Assembly: GCA_041753515.1 (NCBI GenBank)
Contig: JBGSUE010000045.1
Coordinates: forward strand, 12,628 to 76,627
Source of the DNA: JBGSUE01 sp041753515
Lineage (GTDB): Bacteria; Patescibacteriota; Microgenomatia; UBA10105; UBA927
Direction: 5' to 3'
Length of the DNA: 64,000 nt
Shown: piece by piece, positions 23,776-32,511 of the stretch
Layout: every line of letters starts with the position of its first letter
Numbering within the stretch: the first letter of the stretch is position 1
Translations under genes and position numbers: made by a program
Notes under the pieces: generated by a model
The model's input: the letters and a program-made list of their open reading frames with translations, nothing else
Database searches by the model: none
What the model was told of the DNA's origin: nothing

Positions 23776-25428
23776 TTACATTTTCGAACAAGCACGAATG
23801 AATGCCATAAATATGGGATGGGGCTCAAGAGGCCGAGAACGGTATTCGGGATGATATTGTGTTCCTATAAAAAACGGATGGACTGACACTGGAAGTTCAA
23901 CGATTTCAACCAGATTTTCCAAAACTGATTTTCCCGAGATTATCAACCCCTTTGCCTCAATCTGTTTTTCATATGCATTATTGAATTCGTACCGGTGCCG
24001 GTGCCGTTCCCATACGGTTTTCGCGGAATGACCATCATATCCTTTATATACCGTATAAATGTTATCTGCGAGTGTTCCGTCTTTTACCCTGCATTCCCAG
24101 CGGCCCAAACGCATCGTCCCACCATACGCCCTGCGTTTAATCACTTCATCCTGGCCTTCAATCATATGAATGACAGGATGAGCTGTATCTGCATCACACT
24201 CGACTGTATGGGCACCGGCAAGTCCCACGACATTGCGGGCATACTCAACAACTGCAAGCTGCATTCCATAACACAACCCCAAATACGGCACTTTTTTCTC
24301 ACGGGCATACCGGATTGCCTCAATTTTTCCTTCAACTCCCCGCGGTCCCCATCCGATCGGTACGACAATACCGTCGATATGTGAAAGCTCTGCCGTAGTG
24401 CCTTTTTCAAGCTGTTCCGCCTGAATCCATTTCGTTGTCACATGAACACCTTTTGCCCACGCCGCATGATCAATGGCGTCCATTAGTGCTGCATAACTAT
24501 CCCGAAGCTGATATTCGCCTGTCGCAAAATATTTACCTACAATGGCAATCGTTGCCTTTTTTGTTTTTTTTGCTTTCACTGTCGAAATCATCTTTTTCCA
24601 GTGAGTCAGATCGAGTGAATTGTGAGGCAAACCGAACATATCAAGAATCATTTCATCAACATGCTGACTCGAAAGAGTTATCGGTGTTTCATACGGACTC
24701 TCGGCATCTACATTGGATATGATATGTTCAGGATCTACGTTACAGAAAAGCGCAAACCGTGCACGACGCCGCTCGTCCACGGGTTTTTCCGCGCGGGCGA
24801 CAATGAAATCCGGCTGAATCCCCATCGAATGAAGTGTTTTCACGGAAAGTTGCGTCGGTTTCGTTTTGGGCTCACCTAAATGCTGTGGGGTTGGAAGGTA
24901 CGAAACATGAACATGTATTACGTTCGATTTTTTATCCAGTGACAGTATCCGCGACGCTTCGTAATACAAAACATTCTGGTATTCTCCTGCAGTACCGCCA
25001 AGCTCTACGATGATGATATCAGCATGGTCCTGTTCTCCGGCTTCGCGGATCCTTATGATAATCTCATCCGTCACATGAGGAATTGCTTCAACATCCTCAC
25101 CGTTGTACCCAAAATTGCGCTCCCGGTCAATGACTGTCTTATAAATCTGACCGAGCGTTATAAAATTTCTCCGGTACATGTTTTTGCCCAGAAATTTCTC
25201 ATACGTTCCCATATCCATATCCGCTTCAGTCCCGTCATCCATGAGGAATGGGTCTCCATGCTCAACCGGATTAATGAGACCGGCATCGATGTTGAGGTAA
25301 TTTTCGCATTTGACTGTGGCGATGTTGTATCCGCGGTTTTGAAGAAGGAGTGCGATTGCTGCCGTGGTATTCCCTTTTCCAATACCGGAAATGACGCCAC
25401 CCGAGACAAATATAAAGTGCTTTACCAT
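23776..25428 (-). CDS. pyrG: CTP synthase
   Basis: A 550-residue enzyme making CTP from UTP, ATP and glutamine. The N-terminal synthetase domain begins KHFIFVSGGVISGIGKGNTT, and the C-terminal class I glutaminase has LGLCYGMQ (catalytic Cys) and a QYHPEYRSRP end (catalytic His and Glu). It follows the CBS-domain gene by 9 bases with an AGGA ribosome site, so the two are co-transcribed, probably from the ATP synthase operon. Confidence 0.97.
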   Translation of the reverse strand: MVKHFIFVSGGVISGIGKGNTTAAIALLLQNRGYNIATVKCENYLNIDAGLINPVEHGDPFLMDDGTEADMDMGTYEKFLGKNMYRRNFITLGQIYKTVIDRERNFGYNGEDVEAIPHVTDEIIIRIREAGEQDHADIIIVELGGTAGEYQNVLYYEASRILSLDKKSNVIHVHVSYLPTPQHLGEPKTKPTQLSVKTLHSMGIQPDFIVARAEKPVDERRRARFALFCNVDPEHIISNVDAESPYETPITLSSQHVDEMILDMFGLPHNSLDLTHWKKMISTVKAKKTKKATIAIVGKYFATGEYQLRDSYAALMDAIDHAAWAKGVHVTTKWIQAEQLEKGTTAELSHIDGIVVPIGWGPRGVEGKIEAIRYAREKKVPYLGLCYGMQLAVVEYARNVVGLAGAHTVECDADTAHPVIHMIEGQDEVIKRRAYGGTMRLGRWECRVKDGTLADNIYTVYKGYDGHSAKTVWERHRHRYEFNNAYEKQIEAKGLIISGKSVLENLVEIVELPVSVHPFFIGTQYHPEYRSRPLEPHPIFMAFIRACSKM

Positions 25429-25437
25429 AAATAATCC

Positions 25438-25902
25438 TTATTTCTTAAACGTCCCGGAGAGTCTTTTTTTAAACAATGCATAGAAAATATCACCTTTCGT
25501 CAGTATTCCGATGACCTTATTTTTTTCATCAAGAACCGGCAACTGATCGACATGACGCACGATCATACGCGACAGAGCGCGCATCACTTCGGTTGACTCC
25601 CGTGTAAAAACAACCCGCCTGCACATAATATCTTCAGCATATTTATCTCCGAGGCTGCGGACTTTCTTTTCCATTTCCTCAAAATCTGATGCAGCCTCAA
25701 AATCCGTGATATATTCATCAAATTTCGGATACAATTGGGATAGGAGGTCCTCTTTGGCAATAATTCCCTGAAGAATACTCCGTTTATCAACAACAGGCAC
25801 AGCGTTTACTTTTTTTGAGAATATCAGTTTCCAGAGGTCACGGATGTGAGTATGGGGAGGAACTGTCGATAATTTTTTATTCATCACATCACGTACTTTC
25901 AT
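25438..25902 (-). CDS. Tandem CBS-domain protein
   Basis: A 154-residue protein made of two CBS domains (MKVRDVMNKKLSTVPPHTHI ... EKNKVIGILTKGDIFYALF). Such pairs bind adenine nucleotides and sense energy charge. It is placed between the ATP synthase operon (33 bases after atpC) and pyrG (9 bases), so a link between adenylate level and CTP synthesis is a natural guess. No catalytic domain attached. Confidence 0.85.
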   Translation of the reverse strand: MKVRDVMNKKLSTVPPHTHIRDLWKLIFSKKVNAVPVVDKRSILQGIIAKEDLLSQLYPKFDEYITDFEAASDFEEMEKKVRSLGDKYAEDIMCRRVVFTRESTEVMRALSRMIVRHVDQLPVLDEKNKVIGILTKGDIFYALFKKRLSGTFKK

Positions 25903-25935
25903 ATGATTTTGTTTGAGTTTAGTATGATCTGCCTC

Positions 25936-26361
25936 TCATGTCAACGAAGTATGTTTCCTCTGTTTATGCCTCAATACCTTAAATTCCAGTATGCTGCGCC
26001 GCAAAACAGCTTGCGCAGCGGCAAATTCTGCGTCACTGACCTTACGCGACAAAATTTCTTTCGCTTTTTCCTGGGCTTTTCGGATTTCAGTCTCATTAAT
26101 CTCTTCTGCATGAACCGCACGGGATACAAGAACGGTTGTTTTGTCTCCGGAAACCTGCAAAAATCCGCCGCCTATTGCTAAAAGCATTTCTTTCTTTCCA
26201 TCGTTTATTGCCAGCTCGCCATCCGTCAGCGAACAGAACAGAGGCTCATGGTTTTTCAAAATTTGTATCTGCCCCATGTCAGAGGGTACGGACACGGATA
26301 TAACATCTTGAGCATATGCTTGTCTGACCGGCGTAATAATCTCAAGTTTAAATGTGTGCAT
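25936..26361 (-). CDS. atpC: ATP synthase F1 epsilon subunit
   Basis: A 141-residue epsilon subunit: beta-sandwich (FKLEIITPVRQAYAQDVISV, GGGFLQVSGDKTTVL) followed by a helical hairpin (RKAQEKAKEILSRK). It couples rotation and can inhibit ATP hydrolysis. It is the last atp gene, separated from atpD by 31 bases of AATTCGTAATTC direct repeats. Confidence 0.94.
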   Translation of the reverse strand: MHTFKLEIITPVRQAYAQDVISVSVPSDMGQIQILKNHEPLFCSLTDGELAINDGKKEMLLAIGGGFLQVSGDKTTVLVSRAVHAEEINETEIRKAQEKAKEILSRKVSDAEFAAAQAVLRRSILEFKVLRHKQRKHTSLT

Positions 26362-26392
26362 AATTCGTAATTCTTAATTCGTAATTCATAAT
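26362..26392. repeat. AATTCGTAATTC direct repeats between atpD and atpC
   Basis: Two copies of ATTCGTAATTC and a third degenerate one fill the whole spacer. Short AT repeats of this kind look like a simple-repeat insertion into an otherwise tight operon. Confidence 0.6.
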
Positions 26393-27778
26393 TTATTTGA
26401 CCTCTTCAATCCCTCCCACCATGAAAAATGCCTGTTCACTCTTCCCGTCATGTTTCCCTTCCAGTATCTCAGAAAATCCGCGGATAGTCTCGGTAAGCGG
26501 CACATACTTTCCTTCACGTGCGGTAAATGCTTCTGCCACAAACATGGGCTGGGTCAAAAAACGTTGAATTTTACGAGCACGGGATACCGTCAGCTTATCT
26601 TCATCCGACAGTTCTTCCATACCCAAAATTGCAATGATATCCTGAAGTTCTTTGTACCGCTGAAGAACCCGCTGGACACCCCTGGCAACGGAATAGTGTT
26701 CGTCACTCACAATACCCTTCTCCAGTATGCGCGAATTTGACGCTAAGGGATCAACAGCAGGATATAAACCCTGTTCGGCAATAGATCGCTCAAGTGAAAT
26801 CGACGAATCAAGATGGGCGAATGTGGCAACAGGAGCCGGATCGGTATAATCATCTGCCGGTACATAGACTGCCTGAACGGATGTGATGGAACCTTTCGTC
26901 GTGGATGTAATACGTTCCTGAAGTGCACCCATTTCATCTGCGAGAGTCGGCTGATACCCAACAGCGGATGGAATTCTCCCTAAAAGTCCTGATACTTCAC
27001 TTCCAGCTTGCGCGAACCGGAACATATTGTCGATGAACAACAATACATCCTGCCCCTCTTCATCACGGAAATATTCCGCCATGGTCACACCGGTCAATCC
27101 GACGCGCAAACGTGCTCCGGGAGGCTCGTTCATCTGTCCGAATACCATTGCTGTTTTTTCAATGACTCCTGATTCTTTCATTTCCCTCCACAGATCATTG
27201 CCTTCCCGGGTTCGCTCGCCCACACCGGTAAACACGGAAACACCACCGTGAACCTCTGCCACGTTGTGAATAAGTTCCTGTATCGTCACGGTTTTTCCCA
27301 CTCCGGCTCCCCCGAAAATTGCAACTTTCCCGCCTTTTACAAATGGCGCTATCAAGTCAATAACTTTAATTCCGGTTTCAAGTATTTCCGGTTTTGGATT
27401 CTGATCAACGAGTGCCGGAGCTTTGCGGTGGATGGGATATGTTTTCATCCCCGTTACTTTTGCGCCTTCGTCAATTGTTTGGCCAATGACATTGAATATA
27501 CGCCCAAGTGTTTTTTTCCCGACCGGTACGCGGATCATGTCTCCGGTGGCAGTCACATCCATACCGCGCTGTAATCCGTCCGTCGGTGAGATGGCTATCG
27601 TACGCACGCGGTGTTCCCCGAGCTGAAGTGCAGTCTCCAAAACTACCGTATCTTTGTCCCCCTTTTTCACATGAAGCGCTTCGTAAATACCGGGAATATA
27701 ATCGTCTTCAAATTCGACATCCACAACTGCGCCGATTACCTGAATAATTTTACCTGTTTTTACTCCATCTTCTTTCAT
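26393..27778 (-). CDS. atpD: ATP synthase F1 beta subunit
   Basis: The catalytic beta subunit, about 461 residues. P-loop GGAGVGKTVTIQEL, GERTREGNDLW, and the DELSEED-like ELSDEDKLTV are present. ATG 27778 is preferred because AAGGAG lies 6 bases before it; another ATG at 27784 is too close to the ribosome site. Order in the operon is atpI-like, B, E, F, H, A, G, D, C. Confidence 0.97.
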   Translation of the reverse strand: MKEDGVKTGKIIQVIGAVVDVEFEDDYIPGIYEALHVKKGDKDTVVLETALQLGEHRVRTIAISPTDGLQRGMDVTATGDMIRVPVGKKTLGRIFNVIGQTIDEGAKVTGMKTYPIHRKAPALVDQNPKPEILETGIKVIDLIAPFVKGGKVAIFGGAGVGKTVTIQELIHNVAEVHGGVSVFTGVGERTREGNDLWREMKESGVIEKTAMVFGQMNEPPGARLRVGLTGVTMAEYFRDEEGQDVLLFIDNMFRFAQAGSEVSGLLGRIPSAVGYQPTLADEMGALQERITSTTKGSITSVQAVYVPADDYTDPAPVATFAHLDSSISLERSIAEQGLYPAVDPLASNSRILEKGIVSDEHYSVARGVQRVLQRYKELQDIIAILGMEELSDEDKLTVSRARKIQRFLTQPMFVAEAFTAREGKYVPLTETIRGFSEILEGKHDGKSEQAFFMVGGIEEVK

Positions 27779-27803
27779 ATGCATCTCCTTTATTTGATCA
27801 CAA

Positions 27804-28670
27804 TTATGCTGACGATGCAGCTTTTGCCGTTACGATATCATTAATTTCATATGTAATTTTCTCCTGTCGTACTTTATTGTATATGAGAGTCAATTCATCA
27901 GTCAGCGTTAAAGCATTATCCGTGGCATTACGCATTGCTACCATGCGGGCACTATGCTCACTGGCTGCCGCTTCATTGACCGCGTCCCACACCTGATTTT
28001 CAAGATAATGCGGCAGCAGTCTGTTGAATACGGATTCCACATCCGGTTCTATCAAAAAATCCCCTTGCGTTGATACCGACGTCTCTTGTAACTGGGCACC
28101 ACCACCGATGGTCAGCGGAAGGATAGTTTTTACCGTTGGCTTTTGAACCATGATCGAAATAAAATCGTTATACATGAGATCAATTGCATCATACTGACCG
28201 GAAACAAATTTTTCCTCAACCAGTTTTATTATTGCAGGGACGACTGTTCTGAAATCTGAAGAAGAAAAATCAGCAATGACAGTGTGTCCTGTTTTGGCGG
28301 TAAAATCCGCACCCTTTCTACCCATTGTGACAAATTCAATATGCTTATCTGACATATATGTATGACGCATCATGCGGAATAAATTGGAATTCAATCCGCC
28401 ACACAGGCCTTTGTTGGTCGAAATAAGTATGCAAAGTTGTTTGCCTGTCGGATGTTCGGGTAGTGTAAGAAGCGGATGGTTGGAAAAATCTGTTTTTCGT
28501 GACAACAACATAACCATTTCCTGTATTTTTTGGGCATACAATTTCCCGGCAAGCGCGGCCGATTGCGCTTTTTTCATTTTTGCGGCACTCACGAGCTCCA
28601 TGGCTTTTGTGATCTGTGCAATGTTTTTCGCTGTTTTAATACGCCGCTTGATTAGTCTGATATTTGCCAT
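27804..28670 (-). CDS. atpG: ATP synthase F1 gamma subunit
   Basis: The central rotor shaft, 288 residues. N-terminal RLIKRRIKTAKNIAQITKAM and the C-terminal MRNATDNALTLTDELTL helices form the coiled coil that turns inside the alpha-beta ring. It starts 3 bases after the atpA stop without an evident ribosome site, so it depends on coupled translation. Confidence 0.96.
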   Translation of the reverse strand: MANIRLIKRRIKTAKNIAQITKAMELVSAAKMKKAQSAALAGKLYAQKIQEMVMLLSRKTDFSNHPLLTLPEHPTGKQLCILISTNKGLCGGLNSNLFRMMRHTYMSDKHIEFVTMGRKGADFTAKTGHTVIADFSSSDFRTVVPAIIKLVEEKFVSGQYDAIDLMYNDFISIMVQKPTVKTILPLTIGGGAQLQETSVSTQGDFLIEPDVESVFNRLLPHYLENQVWDAVNEAAASEHSARMVAMRNATDNALTLTDELTLIYNKVRQEKITYEINDIVTAKAASSA

Positions 28671-28673
28671 ACA

Positions 28674-30200
28674 TCATGTGTTCGCTGTATCTGTACTAAA
28701 TATGTCCAAAAATTCTTTCACTGCTTTGATAAACGACGATTCTACCTCCTCACTCAATACTTTTTCCTTTGAAAGCATTTCAAGAGTCTTTGCATATGAT
28801 CGCTTCAGGAAATCCACGTACTCTTTCTCAAATTCCCGGATGCGGTCAACCGGCACTGAATCCATATACCCGTTTGTTCCAGCCCATACCACAGCAATTT
28901 GTTCCTCCACAGGCATTGGCTCGAATTGCGCCTGTTTGAGAAGCTCCACCATGCGGCTTCCGCGCTCGATCTGTTTTTTCGTCGCATCATCCACATCTGT
29001 GGCAAATTGGGTAAATGCTGCCAATTCCCTGTACTGGACGAGGTCAAGTTTCAGCCGGCCGACAACCTTTTTCATGGCTTTATTTTGTGCGGTACTTCCC
29101 ACACGTGATACGGAAATGCCGACACTGAGCGCTGGACGCTGTCCTGCGTAGAAAAGATCCGATTCAAGATACAATTGTCCGTCCGTTATTGATATGACAT
29201 TTGTTGGAATATATGCCGATACATCTCCGGCAAGAGTTTCAATAATGGGTAATGCTGTAATGGATCCGCCACCATATTTTTTATCAAGTCGGCAGGCACG
29301 CTCCAGAAGCCGCGAATGAAGATAAAAAACGTCTCCGGGATACGCTTCCCTGCCGCTTGGACGTTTTAAAATGAGTGAAATCTGACGGTATGCCCATGCG
29401 TGTTTTGACAGGTCATCATACACAATGAGCACATCACGGCCTTTATCCATGAAGTATTCGGCAATGGCACAGCCTGCATACGGAGCGATATACTGATATG
29501 CTGCAGGATCGTTCGCGGAGGCTGCAACGACAATGGAATAGGGCAGTGCCTTGAATTTGTTCAGGTGTGCCACAACCTGTGCAATACGTGACGTTTTCTG
29601 CCCGATGGCAACGTAAATACAGATAACATTTTCTTTTTTCTGGTTGATGATAGTATCAATGGCAATAGCCGTCTTTCCGGTGTTGCGGTCTCCGATAATC
29701 AGTTCCCTCTGTCCCCGTCCGATCGGAATCATTGTGTCGATCGCTTTTATGCCGGTCTGCAGCGGAACGCTGACCGGATGCCGGTACACCACGCTGGGGG
29801 CGATTTTTTCCAGTGGATACCGTGTTTTTGCATCGATTTTTTTCCCTCCGTCAATAACATCCCCCATAGGATTAATGACACGTCCCACAAGTGAATCAGC
29901 AACAGGTACTGATAAGAGATCACCTGTTTTCTTCACTTCATGACCTTCCGATATTCCAATATATTCACCCAAAACTATGACACCGATGGACTCCTCTTCC
30001 AGATTGATTGCCACTCCCTTCACTCCGTTTTGAAACTGGACAATTTCAAGATATGCACAGTCAGGAAGTCCGCTGACTTTCACTACACCATCCGTAACGG
30101 ACAGAACCTTTCCAACGTGTTTGCCGTGCATGTCCGGCTCATATTTTTTCATTCTTTTGATAAGTTCCGTTGCTAATGTGTCTGTCAGTATGTGTTTCAT
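28674..30200 (-). CDS. atpA: ATP synthase F1 alpha subunit
   Basis: A 508-residue alpha subunit with P-loop GDRNTGKTAIAID, the alpha/beta signature around PALSVGISVSRVGSTAQ, and the usual N-terminal beta barrel. Non-catalytic nucleotide-binding subunit. Its ATG overlaps the TGA of atpH (ATGA). Confidence 0.97.
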   Translation of the reverse strand: MKHILTDTLATELIKRMKKYEPDMHGKHVGKVLSVTDGVVKVSGLPDCAYLEIVQFQNGVKGVAINLEEESIGVIVLGEYIGISEGHEVKKTGDLLSVPVADSLVGRVINPMGDVIDGGKKIDAKTRYPLEKIAPSVVYRHPVSVPLQTGIKAIDTMIPIGRGQRELIIGDRNTGKTAIAIDTIINQKKENVICIYVAIGQKTSRIAQVVAHLNKFKALPYSIVVAASANDPAAYQYIAPYAGCAIAEYFMDKGRDVLIVYDDLSKHAWAYRQISLILKRPSGREAYPGDVFYLHSRLLERACRLDKKYGGGSITALPIIETLAGDVSAYIPTNVISITDGQLYLESDLFYAGQRPALSVGISVSRVGSTAQNKAMKKVVGRLKLDLVQYRELAAFTQFATDVDDATKKQIERGSRMVELLKQAQFEPMPVEEQIAVVWAGTNGYMDSVPVDRIREFEKEYVDFLKRSYAKTLEMLSKEKVLSEEVESSFIKAVKEFLDIFSTDTANT

Positions 30201-30553
30201 AGTGCAATCAGCGAAGATTTCAGATTATCCAACTGGGTTTTGAGGGTTGTATCTAAAACCCAATCATCAACCGATATCCGCATGCCTCCCATAAGATTGT
30301 TTTTTACACTGGTTTCAATGTCTATCGTCCGTGAGAACTTATGCTCGACTGCATTTTTAATGACGCTAATCTGCACATCCGATAAGGGAACTGCAGATTC
30401 AATTCGGCATACATTTTTCCGCGATGCATCACGCCCTACTTTTTCCAGCAGTGTCCGGACTTTGCGGCGTACAGCAGTTTCACGCGTATTTCCTTCCACA
30501 TATGCCATCATCTCATCAACAATCTGTTTTGTTTGTGCATCATTTGTACCCAT
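30197..30553 (-). CDS. atpH: ATP synthase delta subunit (short)
   Basis: A 118-residue protein. The usual delta subunit is about 175 residues, but its conserved C-terminal end is recognisable (NNLMGGMRISVDDWVLDTTL, like GGxxIRVGDxVxDxSV). The N-terminal helical bundle is shortened. Identity also follows from its place between atpF and atpA. It forms the stator cap on F1. Confidence 0.88.
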   Translation of the reverse strand: MGTNDAQTKQIVDEMMAYVEGNTRETAVRRKVRTLLEKVGRDASRKNVCRIESAVPLSDVQISVIKNAVEHKFSRTIDIETSVKNNLMGGMRISVDDWVLDTTLKTQLDNLKSSLIAL

Positions 30554-30561
30554 ATGAAATA

Positions 30562-31059
30562 TTATGCATGCAGTGTTTTCAATTTTTGAATATGTTTATT
30601 AATGAGTGTTTGCTGATCTTTGGCAGACAAAATCTGGCTTGTCAGCTGTTTCGTCATTTCTACAGCAAGCGTTACTGCTTCACTTTTCACGCGTGCTGCC
30701 ATCCTTAAGTATTGCGCATCGGCTTCCTCCCTGGCTTTTACAAGTATCCGCTCAGCCTCCTTATGGGCATCTGCCAGTATCAACCGTTCCTGCTCCAATG
30801 CGTCTTTTTTCGCATTCTCCATGAGGAATTTTGCGTCTTTTCTGGATGCTTCATTGTACGCACGCCGTTTTTCCTGCATTTTTTCATCTTCCTTCCTCAT
30901 CTTTTCCGTAAGTTCCAATCCTTCAGTGATTTCCAACTTCCTCTTTTCCAGCATGGAAAGAATCGGTTTATATAAAACCTTCGATAGCACAAACATGATA
31001 ATACTGAAATTGATAATTTGCGCCAAGAGTAAACTTGGCTCTATTCCTAACTGCTCCAT
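30562..31059 (-). CDS. atpF: ATP synthase Fo b subunit
   Basis: A 165-residue peripheral stalk subunit: one N-terminal transmembrane helix (LLAQIINFSIIMFVLSKVLY) followed by a long Lys/Glu/Ala-rich coiled coil. Only one b gene is present, so the stalk is probably a homodimer. It follows atpE by 24 bases. Confidence 0.93.
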   Translation of the reverse strand: MEQLGIEPSLLLAQIINFSIIMFVLSKVLYKPILSMLEKRKLEITEGLELTEKMRKEDEKMQEKRRAYNEASRKDAKFLMENAKKDALEQERLILADAHKEAERILVKAREEADAQYLRMAARVKSEAVTLAVEMTKQLTSQILSAKDQQTLINKHIQKLKTLHA

Positions 31060-31083
31060 ACGGCTCCTTTTTCAAACTCGTTC

Positions 31084-31311
31084 TTATACAAATTTAATGA
31101 TCAGGGCAACGACCAAAGCATAAATTCCAATAGCTTCAGCAAAAGCCAAACCCAAAATCATGCTTGTCCTGATATCACTCGCGGCTTCGGGATTTCGTCC
31201 AATAGCCTCCAATCCTTTCGCAGTAAGCAGTCCGATTGAAATTGCCGGTGCAATAGCACCGATTGCAATCGTCAAACCGGTCATTATTATTTTTATAGAT
31301 TCTGCATCCAT
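31084..31311 (-). CDS. atpE: ATP synthase Fo c subunit (proton type)
   Basis: A 75-residue hairpin of two membrane helices with loop GRNPEA and the ion-binding Glu in LAFAEAIGIYALV. The Na+-type ligands are absent: the helix-1 Gln position is Ile (APAISIG) and the Ser/Thr after the Glu is Ala. By established rules this is a proton-binding ring. GGAGG upstream serves as ribosome site. Confidence 0.95.
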   Translation of the reverse strand: MDAESIKIIMTGLTIAIGAIAPAISIGLLTAKGLEAIGRNPEAASDIRTSMILGLAFAEAIGIYALVVALIIKFV

Positions 31312-31348
31312 AAACGACAGTCACCTCCCTCTCCACATTATATCGCGA

Positions 31349-32170
31349 CTATGCATGTTTTACATGTTCGGCATGTTCCCCATGTGCAACCGCAACACTT
31401 AAAAATACGGCTGTAAGCATAGAAAAAACCAGGGCTTGGATAAATCCGACAAACAGCTCCAGTGCCAAAAAAGGCAGCGGCACGATATACGGCATGAGAA
31501 AAGCCATAACGGCAAGCAGAACCTCTCCGGCGAATATATTGCCAAATAGCCGGAATGCAAAAGATATGATTTTTGATGTTTCAGAAATAATTTCAAGAAT
31601 TCCGATGAAAAAATTAATGGGATTTGATATATCGATAAATCGCGTCGTGTAGGCAGCTCCGATCGTCCTGAAACCGAAATACTGTATGGCAATGACGGCG
31701 ACAATCGCAATAGCCAGCGTCGTATTCACATCTGCTGTAGCCCCCCGCAGAAGCGGGGTAAATGCAGGCTGATGGTCCTTGGTTTCTTCTTCGTGAACAA
31801 CCGGCTCACCATGTACTACTTCAGGATTCTCCGATGTAATCTCTGGAGTATGGAAAAATCCGACTGTACCGACACCGGGTAATAGTCCAACCCAATTAGC
31901 AACGATGACGAAAATGAAAATCGACATAAGAAGGGGAAAAAACGTTTTCGTATGCTTTCCCGTAATTGCACCGAAAAATGAATAAAAACCTCCGATGATC
32001 ATTTCAGCGATAAGTTGGGTGTTTCCCGGCACTTTATTCACCGATCTGGTTGCCGCCCAGGAAAGATAAAAAATAATTCCCATCACGATCCATGTGGTGA
32101 GCAGTGAGTTGGTGATGGGAAACCCCCAAAGGCTTGCGATTTTTTCAGCAGCGATAGATATATGTAACAT
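31349..32170 (-). CDS. atpB: ATP synthase Fo a subunit
   Basis: A 273-residue membrane subunit. The essential Arg lies in FAFRLFGNIFAGEVLL, and the last helices carry FVGFIQALVFSMLTAVFLS. An acidic extramembrane loop (EITSENPEVVHGEPVVHEEE) of about 40 residues between helices is longer than usual. The C-terminal tail is His-rich (HGEHAEHVKHA). Confidence 0.95.
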   Translation of the reverse strand: MLHISIAAEKIASLWGFPITNSLLTTWIVMGIIFYLSWAATRSVNKVPGNTQLIAEMIIGGFYSFFGAITGKHTKTFFPLLMSIFIFVIVANWVGLLPGVGTVGFFHTPEITSENPEVVHGEPVVHEEETKDHQPAFTPLLRGATADVNTTLAIAIVAVIAIQYFGFRTIGAAYTTRFIDISNPINFFIGILEIISETSKIISFAFRLFGNIFAGEVLLAVMAFLMPYIVPLPFLALELFVGFIQALVFSMLTAVFLSVAVAHGEHAEHVKHA

Positions 32171-32175
32171 GCTTG

Positions 32176-32418
32176 TTATCTGCCAATAAGTTCTAATATT
32201 TTTTTAATAAAACCTGCCAATGCTAATGCTGACCCGATTGCAATTCCGGCAGTTGTGTGGCCACTGTACCTCCCAACCAAACCGCCGATCACTATCGGTA
32301 TAATAATAGCATATCCTATGTTGGCAACAGTTCCCAAATCCTGAAATACATTTTCAGTCCGAACAACTCTCTTCTTTGTATCAGAGAGCTTCAGCCAGTC
32401 ATCAGTACTATCTTCCAT
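32176..32418 (-). CDS. AtpI/AtpZ-like membrane protein
   Basis: An 80-residue protein with two transmembrane helices (GYAIIIPIVIGGLVGRYSG; GIAIGSALALAGFI), the size and form of AtpI/AtpZ. These help c-ring assembly or act in Mg2+/Ca2+ transport beside ATP synthase. ATG 32418 is chosen over a TTG at 32427. It begins only 13 bases after the T-run of the terminator that follows dnaE. Confidence 0.8.
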   Translation of the reverse strand: MEDSTDDWLKLSDTKKRVVRTENVFQDLGTVANIGYAIIIPIVIGGLVGRYSGHTTAGIAIGSALALAGFIKKILELIGR

Positions 32419-32430
32419 GACATCCAAATC

Positions 32431-32456
32431 AAAAAACCAGCACTTCTATTACTGGT
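32431..32456 (-). terminator. Hairpin with T-run between dnaE and the atp operon
   Basis: On the minus strand a 7-base stem ACCAGTA/TGCTGGT with a 7-base loop is followed by TTTTTT. It is an intrinsic terminator for dnaE, but the AtpI-like gene starts 12 bases later with no obvious promoter, so it may be leaky or regulated. Confidence 0.7.
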
Positions 32457-32511
32457 CCTCAGCAATTGTAAATTGTCAACATTCCAAAAGTCAATGCACA
32501 TCCGTGATGTA

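Noticed and set aside
31084..31311. Sodium-driven ATP synthase
   Set aside because: The c subunit lacks the helix-1 Gln and the Ser/Thr next to the ion-binding Glu that define Na+ rings.
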